A stretch of 64,000 bases of DNA. It comes from Vibrio algarum. GTDB taxonomy: Bacteria > Pseudomonadota > Gammaproteobacteria > Enterobacterales > Vibrionaceae. The notes beneath the pieces are model-generated. The model was not told the origin of the DNA, searched no databases, and was given only the letters and a program-made list of their open reading frames with translations. Shown piece by piece: positions 41,431 to 50,983 of the stretch. The stretch spans positions 2,728,001 through 2,792,000 of the forward strand of contig NZ_JAQLOI010000001.1 of assembly GCF_028204155.1 (NCBI RefSeq), read 5' to 3'. How positions within the stretch are numbered: position 1 is the stretch's first letter; every line of letters begins with the position of its first letter. The translations under genes and the position numbers were made by a program.

Positions 41431-43215
41431 ATGGCTAAATTAAGACGTATATCCACAATAATTATTATTCTTTATTTACTTACCATACTTGTTGGAGGCA
41501 GAGCCTACTGGTATACGGCCTATGAAGACCAAAATGAAGAAAATCTAATCCAATTGAACCGTTTTACTAACCAATTATCAAGCCAGCTCGATAAGTATGC
41601 TTACATACCCCAGTTGTTATCGAAAGACAGTGAGTTAATCGATGCATTAACTAGCCCACAAAATGGGGCACAGATAGATATCACAAATCGATATCTGCAA
41701 AATGTCACGGACATCATTGGTGCATCAGATACCTACTTACTCGATAAGCATGGCACCACTATCGCTTCTAATAACTGGCATACGGACACCTCTTTTGTTG
41801 GCAGAAACTTTGCGTTTCGCCCTTATTTTCAACAAGCAATTAACGGTCAGCGCGGTCAGTATTTTGCCCTTGGTTCAACATCGGATAAACGTGGGTTTTA
41901 TTACTCTTATCCTGTTATTTTTGCAGCGGAGCGACTCGGTGTTGTTGTGGTAAAAACAGACCTAAACGATATTGAAAAAAACTGGTCTAGCGATAATAGC
42001 TATTTTATTGCCACTGATACAAACGGTGTCATCTTTATGTCCAGCAATGAAAATTGGCTTTATCGCAGTTTGTTTCCTATCTCTGCAGACATTAAAGCAA
42101 CGTTAACAGATAGCCGTCGTTATCTAGATAAAAAAATTGAGAGTCTCGGTTTTTCAAAAGATCATGCAGCCCCTATAGGCAAGATTAGCAAACAGAAATC
42201 AGTATTTTTTAGCGGTCAGTTTCTCAGTGCTAAACAGCGCTTAGATACCCAAAAGTTAGAAATTAGAGTTTTAGCGCCAACGGTACTTATATTTTGGCAA
42301 TTATTCGGATTCATTATTATTACCACCCTCGTTTACGCGTTAGTTTTTGTCATCTGGCTTCTTATTCGAAATAGGCAACTAAAACAGCGACAAATTGCTC
42401 AAATAGAGATGGAAGCAAAGCAAAAATTAGAGTTTCAGGTAATGGAACGTACCGCGGAACTTCAAATGGAAATAGACGAGCGAGAAAAAACAGAAGTCAT
42501 GCTCAGACAAACACAAGAGGAACTGATTCAGGCCGCTAAATTAGCCGTACTAGGTCAGATGTCGGCGAGTATCAGCCATGAACTAAACAATCCACTAGCC
42601 GCGATCAGAAGCTTTGCTGAAAATGGCAAACGGTTCTTAGATAAAGGGCAACCTGATAGAACCACAGATAACCTAACGAGGATTTCGGCTCTTACCGACA
42701 GAATGGCCAATATCAGTCAACAGCTAAAATCTTTTGCACGCAAAACATCGAGTGACGAAGTCGTTAACGCACAAGTTTACCCTATTATTGTTTCATCAGC
42801 AGAGCTGCTAAAACCCCAATATAGGGCTAACCAAATTCAACTGTCTATACATATAGACAATGAAGGAGTAATAGGCAGAGTAAATTTAATCCAGTTAGAA
42901 CAAGTACTCATTAATTTAATGACTAACGCCATGGATGAGTTATCTGCCTCCGAAGAAAAAAGTAAACATAACCGTTAGCGAAGCGGATGAACAGATACTT
43001 ATCCATATTGACGATTCAGGAAAAGGGCTCCCAGCAGAGGGGCATAAACATCTTTTTGAACCTTTTTATACAACAAAAAAAATGGTCTCGGCTTAGGTTT
43101 ATCTATTTCTCTACAAATTATGCAAACAATGGGTGGAAACCTCAGTACAGGCGTCACTGACTTAGGAGGAGCCAGATTTACCATTTCTCTTAAGAAAGCC
43201 TATGTTGAGAAATAA
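41431..43215 (+). pseudogene. dctB: C4-dicarboxylate sensor kinase DctB, two frameshifts (probable assembly error)
   Basis: Membrane histidine kinase that senses C4-dicarboxylates and phosphorylates DctD. Three frames make one protein of about 594 residues: N-terminal membrane helix, periplasmic tandem-PAS (Cache) sensor (SDTYLLDKHGTTIASNNW, FRPYFQQAINGQRGQYFALGS), second helix near 290-310, coiled coil, H-box ISHELNNPLAAI, N-box INLMTNAMDEL, then the G1 region IDDSGKGLP in a second frame and the G2 region NGLGLGLSISLQIMQTMGG in a third. Breaks are in six A at 42956-42961 (five expected) and eight A at 43075-43082 (nine expected). The ATG at 41431 is preferred over TTG 41428. dctD follows after 30 bases. 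Confidence 0.92.
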
Positions 43216-43245
43216 ACAAAACTAGCTGTATTTAAGGAATTAACC

Positions 43246-44589
43246 ATGTACGACGTGTTTTTTATAGATGATGAGCCCGATATGAGGCTCGCTCATGAGC
43301 AAAGCTTTGAGCTTGAGGATATCTCTGCACAGTTTTTCCCCGATGCAGAATCCGCCTTAATTGCGGCAAAGAATGATGGTTTACCCTATGTCGTTGTAAC
43401 GGATATCTGTTTACCGGGTATATCTGGTCAGGCACTGTTGAATAGTTTTAAAAACCAAGATACTGACCTTCCAGTAATTCTCATTACTGGGCATGGGGAT
43501 ATTTCTATGGCGGTTCAATCTATGCACGATGGCGCTTACGATTTTATCGAAAAACCTTTTTCTAACGAACGATTAATCGATACGGTAAAAAGAGCCATAG
43601 ATAAGCGCCAACTCACTGAAGAAAACAAACAACTTAAACAAGCCTTGAAAGCGAATAAAACATTAGGGCCTCGGGTGATTGGGGAAACGGATAGCATTCA
43701 AAACCTTAGGGATACGATTACTCATGTCGCTGACACCAATGCAGACATACTGCTATTTGGAGAAACCGGTACAGGTAAAGAATTAGTTGCACGCTCATTA
43801 CATGAACAGAGTAGCCGTCGGGAAAATAATTTTGTCGCCGTAAACTGTGGGGCTGTACCTGAAAACTTAATCGAGAGTGAATTGTATGGGCACGAAAAAG
43901 GGTCATTTACCGGTGCAGAAACAAAACGAATCGGTAAGTTTGAATTTGCTCAGGGTGGGACGCTATTTCTAGATGAGATCGAGTCTATGCCAATGCAAGC
44001 GCAAATCAGGCTTCTGAGAGTACTTCAAGAACGGAATATAGAGCGTGTCGGTTCAAACCTAGAGATTCCTTTGGATATTCGAGTTATCGCCGCCACGAAA
44101 GTCGACCTAAAGCAAGCAGCTTTGGAAGGCACATTCAGGCAAGATCTATACTATCGCCTTAATGTAGTGACTCTTGACTTACCTCCCCTTAGAGAAAGAA
44201 AAGAAGATATACCGGCTCTATTCCATCACTTCTTACTTGTTGCCGCTGCTCGCTACAAAAAGGCAGCGACCTCTCTTGCTCAAACGGAGCTACAAGTGCT
44301 GATATCTCATAGCTGGCCTGGTAATGTTCGAGAGCTTAGAAACGCTGCGGAGCGATTTGTTCTACTTGGCAAACTAGTTCAACTTGATGGTGATTCAGAT
44401 AATACGTCTACGGCTTCTAGTTTGGCAGAGCAAGTCGCTGAATTTGAACGTTCAGCGATAGAGCAAGCGCTGATAGAATGCGGCGGTAGTATCAAAGATA
44501 CAATGGCAATCTTAAACCTCGCTCGCAAGACTCTATATGACAAAATGCAGCGTTATGATTTAGATAAAGAAAATTATAAACTGGGCTAA
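43246..44589 (+). CDS. dctD: C4-dicarboxylate response regulator DctD (sigma-54 activator)
   Basis: NtrC-type activator of the dctPQM TRAP genes. The 447 residues show a receiver domain with phospho-acceptor D53 (VVTDICLPG), AAA+ domain with Walker A GETGTGKE (172-179), sigma-54 contact loop GSFTGA (219-224, a common variant of GAFTGA), Walker B GGTLFLDEIESM, and a C-terminal Fis-type helix-turn-helix (IKDTMAILNLARKTLYDKMQRY). It lies behind dctB and convergent with dctM, with a shared terminator. The sigma-54 promoter upstream of dctP is its evident target. Confidence 0.95.
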   Translation: MYDVFFIDDEPDMRLAHEQSFELEDISAQFFPDAESALIAAKNDGLPYVVVTDICLPGISGQALLNSFKNQDTDLPVILITGHGDISMAVQSMHDGAYDFIEKPFSNERLIDTVKRAIDKRQLTEENKQLKQALKANKTLGPRVIGETDSIQNLRDTITHVADTNADILLFGETGTGKELVARSLHEQSSRRENNFVAVNCGAVPENLIESELYGHEKGSFTGAETKRIGKFEFAQGGTLFLDEIESMPMQAQIRLLRVLQERNIERVGSNLEIPLDIRVIAATKVDLKQAALEGTFRQDLYYRLNVVTLDLPPLRERKEDIPALFHHFLLVAAARYKKAATSLAQTELQVLISHSWPGNVRELRNAAERFVLLGKLVQLDGDSDNTSTASSLAEQVAEFERSAIEQALIECGGSIKDTMAILNLARKTLYDKMQRYDLDKENYKLG

Positions 44590-44621
44590 AAAAAGCAGCG
44601 TATTTTATTACGCTGCTTTTT
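44589..44621. terminator. Bidirectional terminator between dctD and dctM
   Basis: AAAAGCAGCGTA, loop TTTTAT, TACGCTGCTTTT: 12-bp stem with A and T tracts, just past the dctD stop and 25 bases from the dctM stop. Confidence 0.9.
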
Positions 44622-44645
44622 AGTATTGCTACTCTTTGGTTTCGT

Positions 44646-46007
44646 CTATTTTGTAATAATCTCTGGCCCCATCAACGTTGTTGGCAACCATGTTGAAACC
44701 CAAGGTACATAGGTTACGATAATTAAGAACAAGAACATAACGGCTACCCACGGAAGCGCAGCCTTTACTACATTCAACATCGACATCTTGGCTACCCCTG
44801 CAGTGACGAAGAGGTTAAGCCCAACAGGCGGTGTTATCATCCCTATTTCCATGTTCACCACCATCATGATGCCTAGGTGTATAGGATCAATACCCAGTGC
44901 GATAGCAATAGGGAAAACTAAAGGCGCGACAATGATTAAGAGGCCTGACGGTTCCATAAACTGACCACCAATTAATAGCAGTATATTTACAACAATCAAG
45001 AAGGTGATAGGCCCTAAACCAGCGGATAACATTGACTCCGTAATCATTTGAGGAATACGTTCTTCAGTCAGCACATGCTTTAATATCAGCGCATTCGCGA
45101 TAATAAACAGCAACATGATGGTTAATTTACCAGCATCATACAGCGTCGCATTCGTGTCTTTATGAACAAAGGCTTGGAACACTTTAACAATCCACGGTTT
45201 TGTATTCTCTTTGTCCGCAAATGGTCCCATGTCCTTGTAGACAAAATTTGCTATCAAGAAAGCATAAACTGCCGCAACGGCTGCCGCTTCTGTCGGTGTA
45301 AAGATACCACCGTAGATACCACCAAGAATGATAACAACAAGCAGTAATCCCCAACTTGCATCTTTAGCCGCTTTAAATGCCTCTGACCAACCAACAAATG
45401 GTTGCTTAGGTAGATTTTTAACCCGTGCGGTAATGTATATCGCAACGATTAACATGAAACCTGCAAGTAGACCTGGAATAACCCCACCCAAGAACATTCG
45501 TCCAACGGAGACATCGGTGGCCGCTGCATACACAACCATAACGATTGAAGGCGGGATAAGAATACCTAAGGTACCAGCATTACAGATAACCCCCGCAGCG
45601 AACTCCTTGGTATAGCCATTTTTAACCATACCAGCGATAACAATACTGCCTATCGCCACAACCGTAGCCGGAGACGAACCAGAAAGAGCAGCGAACATCA
45701 TACATGCTACAACAGACGCCATTGCTAGCCCACCACGGAACCAACCGACCATCGCGATAGCAAAACGAATAATTCGACGAGCAACTCCACCAGTAGACAT
45801 AAAGCTAGAAGCGAGGATAAAAAACGGGATAGCTAAAAGTGTGTAATGTCCTGCAAAAGCGTTAAACAACGTCTGAGCCACAGAAGCCAATGAGGCGTCT
45901 GAGTGGATCAAAAGGAAAAACATACTCGCTAAACCCAACGAGATTGCTATTGGCACGCCAACGAGCATAAAGGCGATAACCATTATAAAGAGGAATAGAA
46001 TTGCCAT
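44646..46007 (-). CDS. dctM: TRAP dicarboxylate transporter large permease DctM
   Basis: Sodium-coupled membrane permease of the C4-dicarboxylate TRAP importer. The 453-residue product has about 12 membrane segments and the DctM signatures FAGHYTLLAIPFFILAS, GSSPATVVAIG, and TPPVGLNLFVTAGVA. It follows dctQ by three bases and ends convergent with dctD. Confidence 0.95.
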   Translation of the reverse strand: MAILFLFIMVIAFMLVGVPIAISLGLASMFFLLIHSDASLASVAQTLFNAFAGHYTLLAIPFFILASSFMSTGGVARRIIRFAIAMVGWFRGGLAMASVVACMMFAALSGSSPATVVAIGSIVIAGMVKNGYTKEFAAGVICNAGTLGILIPPSIVMVVYAAATDVSVGRMFLGGVIPGLLAGFMLIVAIYITARVKNLPKQPFVGWSEAFKAAKDASWGLLLVVIILGGIYGGIFTPTEAAAVAAVYAFLIANFVYKDMGPFADKENTKPWIVKVFQAFVHKDTNATLYDAGKLTIMLLFIIANALILKHVLTEERIPQMITESMLSAGLGPITFLIVVNILLLIGGQFMEPSGLLIIVAPLVFPIAIALGIDPIHLGIMMVVNMEIGMITPPVGLNLFVTAGVAKMSMLNVVKAALPWVAVMFLFLIIVTYVPWVSTWLPTTLMGPEIITK

Positions 46008-46010
46008 AGT

Positions 46011-46634
46011 TTAGTCCTCCTTCACTGCGGCTTTAAGGGCATCAAGATTTTCTTCTGCCTCGTGGCTGGCAATCAGTCTATCCAGATCACCTGTAGCTAT
46101 TTTGTATGCCGCTTGAGCAAATCGTGCTGTTAACGTAGCCATACTAATAGGAAGTGCAGCATAAGGAATAAAACGAGGTAATTTTTCATAGCGCTCGCCT
46201 TCATTGAAAATATCGGCTAAAAACTGAAGCATTTCAGGCATTGGTATATCGTCTGTTTCATACCACGCTCGTTCCGAAATAAATGGATACCAATAGTTCC
46301 ATGAGCCAATGAGTAGCAATACTGAAAAGGTTAGGCATAGAGAGACAGCAATCAGGGCATACACCTTCTGCAATCCTTTTGGTGCCATATTGATGACTAC
46401 ATCTACACCGATATGGAAATGCCTTTTAACGCCATAAGATGCGCCAACCAATACCATCCATGCAAACATAAATACTGTTAATTCTAGAGCCCATAATATG
46501 TTGTCATTCAGAACATAACGAAATACAACATTGGTAAAAGTTAGCAAGGTCATCAACCCTAGAAAACCTGATATTAAGGTTTCTTCTAAAAGATCTGTCG
46601 CCTTTTCTACTTTGGAAAAAAACGTCCGTACCAT
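46011..46634 (-). CDS. dctQ: TRAP transporter small permease DctQ
   Basis: Small membrane subunit that pairs with DctM. The 207-residue product has four predicted membrane segments (about 17-37, 48-66, 90-112, 144-170) and the family motif WALELTVFMFAWMVLVGASYGVK. Longer than the minimal family (about 160-180) because of a central YPFISERAWYETDDIPMPE loop. It sits between dctP (64-base gap) and dctM. Confidence 0.93.
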   Translation of the reverse strand: MVRTFFSKVEKATDLLEETLISGFLGLMTLLTFTNVVFRYVLNDNILWALELTVFMFAWMVLVGASYGVKRHFHIGVDVVINMAPKGLQKVYALIAVSLCLTFSVLLLIGSWNYWYPFISERAWYETDDIPMPEMLQFLADIFNEGERYEKLPRFIPYAALPISMATLTARFAQAAYKIATGDLDRLIASHEAEENLDALKAAVKED

Positions 46635-46698
46635 TTGGTTTCTCCGCTGTGATTATTGTTATTAAAGGTATGGGTGACATTCACCCATACCTTGCGGA

Positions 46699-47694
46699 TT
46701 ACTTGTTAGATGCCAATGCAGCTTCGATTAACTCTGCACCAATATCTTTCTCATACTTGTTCCAAACTGGCTTAAGCGCCTCAACCCAAGCCTGACGTTG
46801 CTCAGACGATAGATTACGCACAACACCACCGGCTTCGATGATATTCTGTTTGTTGGTTTCGTTAACCTTGCTTGATTCAGCGTTACGCGCAGCGGTAACT
46901 TCCATCACGATCTGACTGAGTTGATCACGAACATCTGCCGGTAATCCATCCCAAAACTTATTTGAAGTGACGACTAGGTAATCCAAGATGCCGTGATTGG
47001 TTTCAGTCACACCATCTTGAACTTCGAAGAATTTTTTCCCATAGATATTGGACCAAGTGTTCTCTTGACCATCGATAACTTTCGTCTGCAAACCGCCATA
47101 AACTTCTTTAAATGACATTTTTTGTGGGTTGGCTCCTAATTGTTCAAACTGAGTAACCAATACATCAGACGCCTGTACGCGGAATTTCAAACCGGAGGCA
47201 TCTTCAGGAAGCAAAAGTGGTTTATTTGCAGACATCTGCTTCATACCATTATGCCAAAACGCTAACCCTTTTAAGCCGCGTCGTTTCATCGCATTTTTTA
47301 GCTTTTCACCAGACTCAGAGTTTTGGAAACGGTCTACAGCATCTACATCTTCAAATAGGAAAGGAAGGTCAAAAATACGATATTTCTTCGTGATTTTTTC
47401 AAATTTTGATAAAGATGGAGCCCCCATTTGAACATCACCGTTAAGCAAAGCTTCTAAAACTTTGTCATCATCGTATAAAGTAGAGTTAGGGAACACTTGC
47501 ATACATGCCTTGCCATTCATCTCTTCGTTTACACGAGTTTCTAACAAAGATGCAGCAATACCTTTAGGGTGTTTGTCTGTATTCGTTACGTGACTAAACT
47601 TGATGACAATTTCACCAGGGTCACAATTAGCGGCGGCATTAAAACTCGTTAGTGCAAGTGCAGACACAGATAGTAGGGTAAGTGGCTTGATCAT
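46699..47694 (-). CDS. dctP: TRAP dicarboxylate-binding periplasmic protein DctP
   Basis: Binds succinate, malate or fumarate in the periplasm for DctQM. The ATG at 47694 (GGAG eight bases upstream) gives 331 residues starting MIKPLTLLSVSALALTSFNA, a proper signal peptide; upstream codons in the same frame are not signal-like. DctP family features: IVIKFSHVTNTDKHPKGIA, LPFLFEDVDAVDRFQNSE, LKFRVQASDVLVTQFEQLGANPQKM with the conserved carboxylate-binding arginine, and GQENTWSNIY. It is the first gene of dctPQM and has a sigma-54 promoter. Confidence 0.95.
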   Translation of the reverse strand: MIKPLTLLSVSALALTSFNAAANCDPGEIVIKFSHVTNTDKHPKGIAASLLETRVNEEMNGKACMQVFPNSTLYDDDKVLEALLNGDVQMGAPSLSKFEKITKKYRIFDLPFLFEDVDAVDRFQNSESGEKLKNAMKRRGLKGLAFWHNGMKQMSANKPLLLPEDASGLKFRVQASDVLVTQFEQLGANPQKMSFKEVYGGLQTKVIDGQENTWSNIYGKKFFEVQDGVTETNHGILDYLVVTSNKFWDGLPADVRDQLSQIVMEVTAARNAESSKVNETNKQNIIEAGGVVRNLSSEQRQAWVEALKPVWNKYEKDIGAELIEAALASNK

Positions 47695-47752
47695 TTTTAT
47701 TCTCCATATGATTTTAACAGTCCCATCTTTGGGTTCTGTATGAACTACATAG

Positions 47753-47769
47753 AGCAATTAGCAAGCCAA
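47753..47769 (-). promoter_or_regulatory. Sigma-54 promoter of dctPQM
   Basis: On the minus strand TTGGCTTGCTAATTGCT: GG and GC ten bases apart, matching TTGGCACGNNNNTTGCT at all but two defined positions. The leader to the dctP ATG would be about 47 bases. Fits DctD control. No clean DctD palindrome was found upstream. Confidence 0.82.
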
Positions 47770-47871
47770 CAATTAACAAATCGTTTACATCCCTTACTAT
47801 TCGGACGATTGCGGCATTTTATCTGTCTCGCATGATGCAAGCGGTACTAAAAAGAAGATAGCAATGGGTGG

Positions 47872-47909
47872 AAAATGACACACAAAAAGAACATAAATGT
47901 GTCATTTTT
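47872..47909. terminator. Perfect 11-bp inverted repeat, probable LysR-gene terminator
   Basis: AAAATGACACA and TGTGTCATTTT flank a 16-base loop, with T runs on both strands. It is 37 bases past the LysR-family stop, so a terminator is likely, but its place about 100 bases upstream of the dctP promoter also allows an activator site. Confidence 0.55.
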
Positions 47910-47945
47910 TACATACTAATAACAAAAGAGATGCCATGTCTTCCT

Positions 47946-48849
47946 TTAACTAATAAAGGCTTCTCTTTTGATGTTTATCAGTCTCTCTATAAACCACTTA
48001 AGCGCTTTGCCTGAGTTTTCTTTGCGCCACGCTATTCCTACATTATTGGTTCTATTTGTCGCAGGCGACGTTTCTATGATCACAAGAGCACCAGAATCCA
48101 ATTCTTGGTTTATCCTAAACAGAGGCAAATAGCCCACACCTAAACCTAACACATGAGACATGATTTTTTTATCTACTGTCGGCACGGTCAACCTACGTTG
48201 GCCTTCAAAAATGCCCGATGACTTTGCAGGTAAATTCCTAGAGCTATCCGACACTACAACCGAGGGGTACTTCTTTACTTCTTCAATAGTGATAGGTCGC
48301 GGTAACTTAGTTAGAGGGTGGTCATAGGCGACTGCAAATACAAAATTGATTTTTCCAATATCTAAATATTGGTATTTTATCGAATCAATATCTTCTGCTG
48401 TCCCAATTGCCAAATCAACTCGTCCCGAATTTAAAGCATCAAATGTGCCTCCAAACACTTCTTCAACCAATCTAATCTCCACATGAGGATATTGTTTTTG
48501 AAACTCACCTATAAGTGAATAAATCGGGCTACAATTCATGATGTTATCGATGCAAATTCTTAGTTCCGGTTCCCAACCACTTTCGGCTTGAATAACCAAC
48601 GTAGAGAGATTTTCTGTCGCATTTAATATTGTGCGGCCATGCTTAAGTAACAGTTGTCCAGTGGGTGTAAATTCAGCCTTTCTTTTACTCCTATCAAAAA
48701 TAACAACGCCGAGATCCTCCTCTAGTTTTTTTACCGTATATGACACAGCTGATGGCACACGGAAAAGTTCTTCGGCTGCCGCTGCAAAACTTTTTTCTAT
48801 CTATCGCATCTAAAATACGTAAAGCATCTAAGGTAATTGGATTTGTCAT
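47946..48849 (-). pseudogene. LysR-family transcriptional regulator, frameshifted (probable assembly error)
   Basis: The N-terminal winged helix-turn-helix is split: MTNPITLDALRILDAIDRK starts at 48849, then the frame breaks in six A (T run 48791-48796); five would continue SFAAAAEELFRVPSAVSYTVKKLEEDLGVVIFDR in the long frame to 47946. The restored protein is about 300 residues, normal for the family. The effector domain reads LRICIDNIMNCSPIYSLIGEF and GTFDALNSGRVDLAIGTAEDI. The target is not evident; dctP is not divergent from it but lies downstream on the same strand. Confidence 0.88.
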
Positions 48850-48931
48850 CGTTGATTTTTACCATGTTATAGAACTTGCTAAAAAGTGCATTTATACGGT
48901 TATACTTCAGCTACATTAGCACCAAATCACT

Positions 48932-48971
48932 AAAAAGAAACCGCCAATCAACTTAAAATTGATTGGCGGTT
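48932..48971 (-). terminator. Strong terminator after the Aer-type receptor gene
   Basis: AACCGCCAATCAA (48939-48951) and TTGATTGGCGGTT (48959-48971), perfect 13-bp stem; TTTCTTTTTAG follows on the minus strand. Confidence 0.9.
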
Positions 48972-49030
48972 GAATAGCTATTAATGCTTGGGTCAAACAA
49001 CATTTAAAGCTTGTTTGTTACTGTTTAAAC

Positions 49031-50983
49031 CTATTTGGCTTCGCGTTCCAATTGATCAAGAAGATGAACTACCTTCCCTGACAACGGTTCTACTTCTTTA
49101 TACAGCTCTTCAGCTTTAGCATGATCACCTTTTTCAGACGTATCTAGTATTAACTTTATCACTTCATGTAACCTAGCGTGTGGTGCATCGATACTGTTGA
49201 AGGTTTGAGAACTGGAGAATTGCTGCTTACCCGTGCTGAAATACCACTTACCAAAATCACATTCATGGTGGGAACACGCTTGAGATCGAGTAATCGCGCT
49301 TTTATCGCCGTTTAAATAGGAGCGTACTCTGGTTTTCCAAGCTAAATGTGCTTGCTTTGCCTTGGAGAAATCGACCCTCGTATTATCCCCTAAATCAAAA
49401 TCACTCATTAGATCTTGCAGATGAAGGGCACTTTCATTCAACTCTGTTGCCTTATCTTGGAGCTTTTTCGCCTCTTCCTCTGTGGTTATCGCTTCTAAGC
49501 TAATCGTCTCGATATTGCTGCTCATTTCAACTGCGACCAAACTCTGCTCTTCTGCTGCTGTCGCAATTTGAGTACTCATATCATTAATCAGCTCCATACC
49601 CTCTGCTACTTGACCAAACACGTCGCGGGATGTGGCCACTTTTTCCAAGGCATTTTGCGCCTCTTGATTATTCCTTTCTATGGTCTCAGCAGAGTTTTTA
49701 ATACCAGTGGACAAATTATCTAGCATAGTTCGAATTTCTTGGGTTGCATCTTGAGTTCTAGAGGCTAAATTTCTCACCTCGTCTGCTACAACGGCGAAAC
49801 CTCGACCATGCTCTCCTGCCCTAGCGGCTTCAATGGCTGCGTTCAGTGCCAATAAATTAGTTTGATCCGCTATCTCACTAATTACATTAGTAATTTTACT
49901 TATCTGCTCACTATCAGTTGAGAGTGTATTGATCTGTGTTGTGGTGCTGGTTAGTTCAAGAGAAAATGCTTCCATCGAGTTCAAAGCATCCATTACAATT
50001 TCATCACCTTCTATTACGGTTTGCTTTGCCGCATTTGTTGTGTCAGAAGAGTTCTGTGCATTCTTTGAAACCTCTTCTACAGTTGAGCTCATTTCACTCA
50101 TCGCGGTTGCAACTTGAGTAGTATGATTCGATTGATTGCCCATGGTTTTCGTCATCGAATAACTGGTACCAGAAAGTTGATCTGCGGACACGATCAAATC
50201 TCTCGCGGCACTAGATACCTGACCTAAAATAGTTTTGCTTCTTGCTTGCAAAAGCTTTACCGCCATCATGGCAAACCCAACTTCGTTCATCGATTTTAAT
50301 TCGATTTTCTGATTATAATCACCACTCGCCATCTCGCGTAATCGAATACGAATCTCATCCAATGGTTGAATCAAGCCAACAATGGAACGCCACCAATTAA
50401 ACAGGGTTAACAACATTGAAACGCCAAGTAGCACTATTAGTGCAGGGTGCGCATCTTGATAAGCCATAAAGGTAGCAAAAGCCAATATAAATAAGTTGAT
50501 AATAGCAGTCGCATTGAAAAGGCTTTTAAACGTCAAGCGATCCATAAACTTGCCTTTTGGCAATTTCAAAGAATCATTATTTTTTAGTTTTTTGTATAAC
50601 TGTTCTGCTTTAGATACCTGTTCGCGGGTAGGTTCCGAACGTACAGATTGATATCCGATTACTTTTCCTTTCTTGATTACGGGAGTAACAAATGCGTCTA
50701 CCCAATAGTGGTCGCCATTTTTGCAACGATTCTTAACTATTCCGCGCCAGCCCGTACCAGAACGAACGGTTTTCCATAGGTCTTCAAATGCGGCTTTTGG
50801 CATGTCAGGATGACGTACAATGTTATGATCTTGCCCGATCAACTCTTCTAGGGTAAAGCCACTAATTTCCAGAAAAGCCGTATTCACATAGCGTATTTTT
50901 CCATCTAAATCAGTAACTGATACAAGATCTTGCGTAGAAGTAAACCTTTGTTCTTTCTGTGTAACTGGTTGATTATTTCTCAT
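49031..50983 (-). CDS. Aer-type PAS methyl-accepting chemotaxis receptor with C-terminal CZB domain
   Basis: A 650-residue sensory receptor. Residues about 10-115 form an Aer-type PAS domain (DLDGKIRYVNTAFLEISGF, HNIVRHPDMPKAAFEDLW, GIVKNRCKNGDHYWVDAF), the type that binds FAD and senses redox or oxygen. Two membrane segments follow near 158-198 (INLFILAFATFMAY, ALIVLLGVSMLLTLFNW), then a HAMP-like region, a methyl-accepting signal domain with the hairpin tip EISDQTNLLALNAAIEAARAGE pattern, and a C-terminal CZB (zinc-binding) domain with H, C (HHECDFGKWYF) and H ligands. Aer with an added CZB domain suggests a second, zinc- or oxidant-linked input. Stand-alone gene. Confidence 0.92.
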   Translation of the reverse strand: MRNNQPVTQKEQRFTSTQDLVSVTDLDGKIRYVNTAFLEISGFTLEELIGQDHNIVRHPDMPKAAFEDLWKTVRSGTGWRGIVKNRCKNGDHYWVDAFVTPVIKKGKVIGYQSVRSEPTREQVSKAEQLYKKLKNNDSLKLPKGKFMDRLTFKSLFNATAIINLFILAFATFMAYQDAHPALIVLLGVSMLLTLFNWWRSIVGLIQPLDEIRIRLREMASGDYNQKIELKSMNEVGFAMMAVKLLQARSKTILGQVSSAARDLIVSADQLSGTSYSMTKTMGNQSNHTTQVATAMSEMSSTVEEVSKNAQNSSDTTNAAKQTVIEGDEIVMDALNSMEAFSLELTSTTTQINTLSTDSEQISKITNVISEIADQTNLLALNAAIEAARAGEHGRGFAVVADEVRNLASRTQDATQEIRTMLDNLSTGIKNSAETIERNNQEAQNALEKVATSRDVFGQVAEGMELINDMSTQIATAAEEQSLVAVEMSSNIETISLEAITTEEEAKKLQDKATELNESALHLQDLMSDFDLGDNTRVDFSKAKQAHLAWKTRVRSYLNGDKSAITRSQACSHHECDFGKWYFSTGKQQFSSSQTFNSIDAPHARLHEVIKLILDTSEKGDHAKAEELYKEVEPLSGKVVHLLDQLEREAK

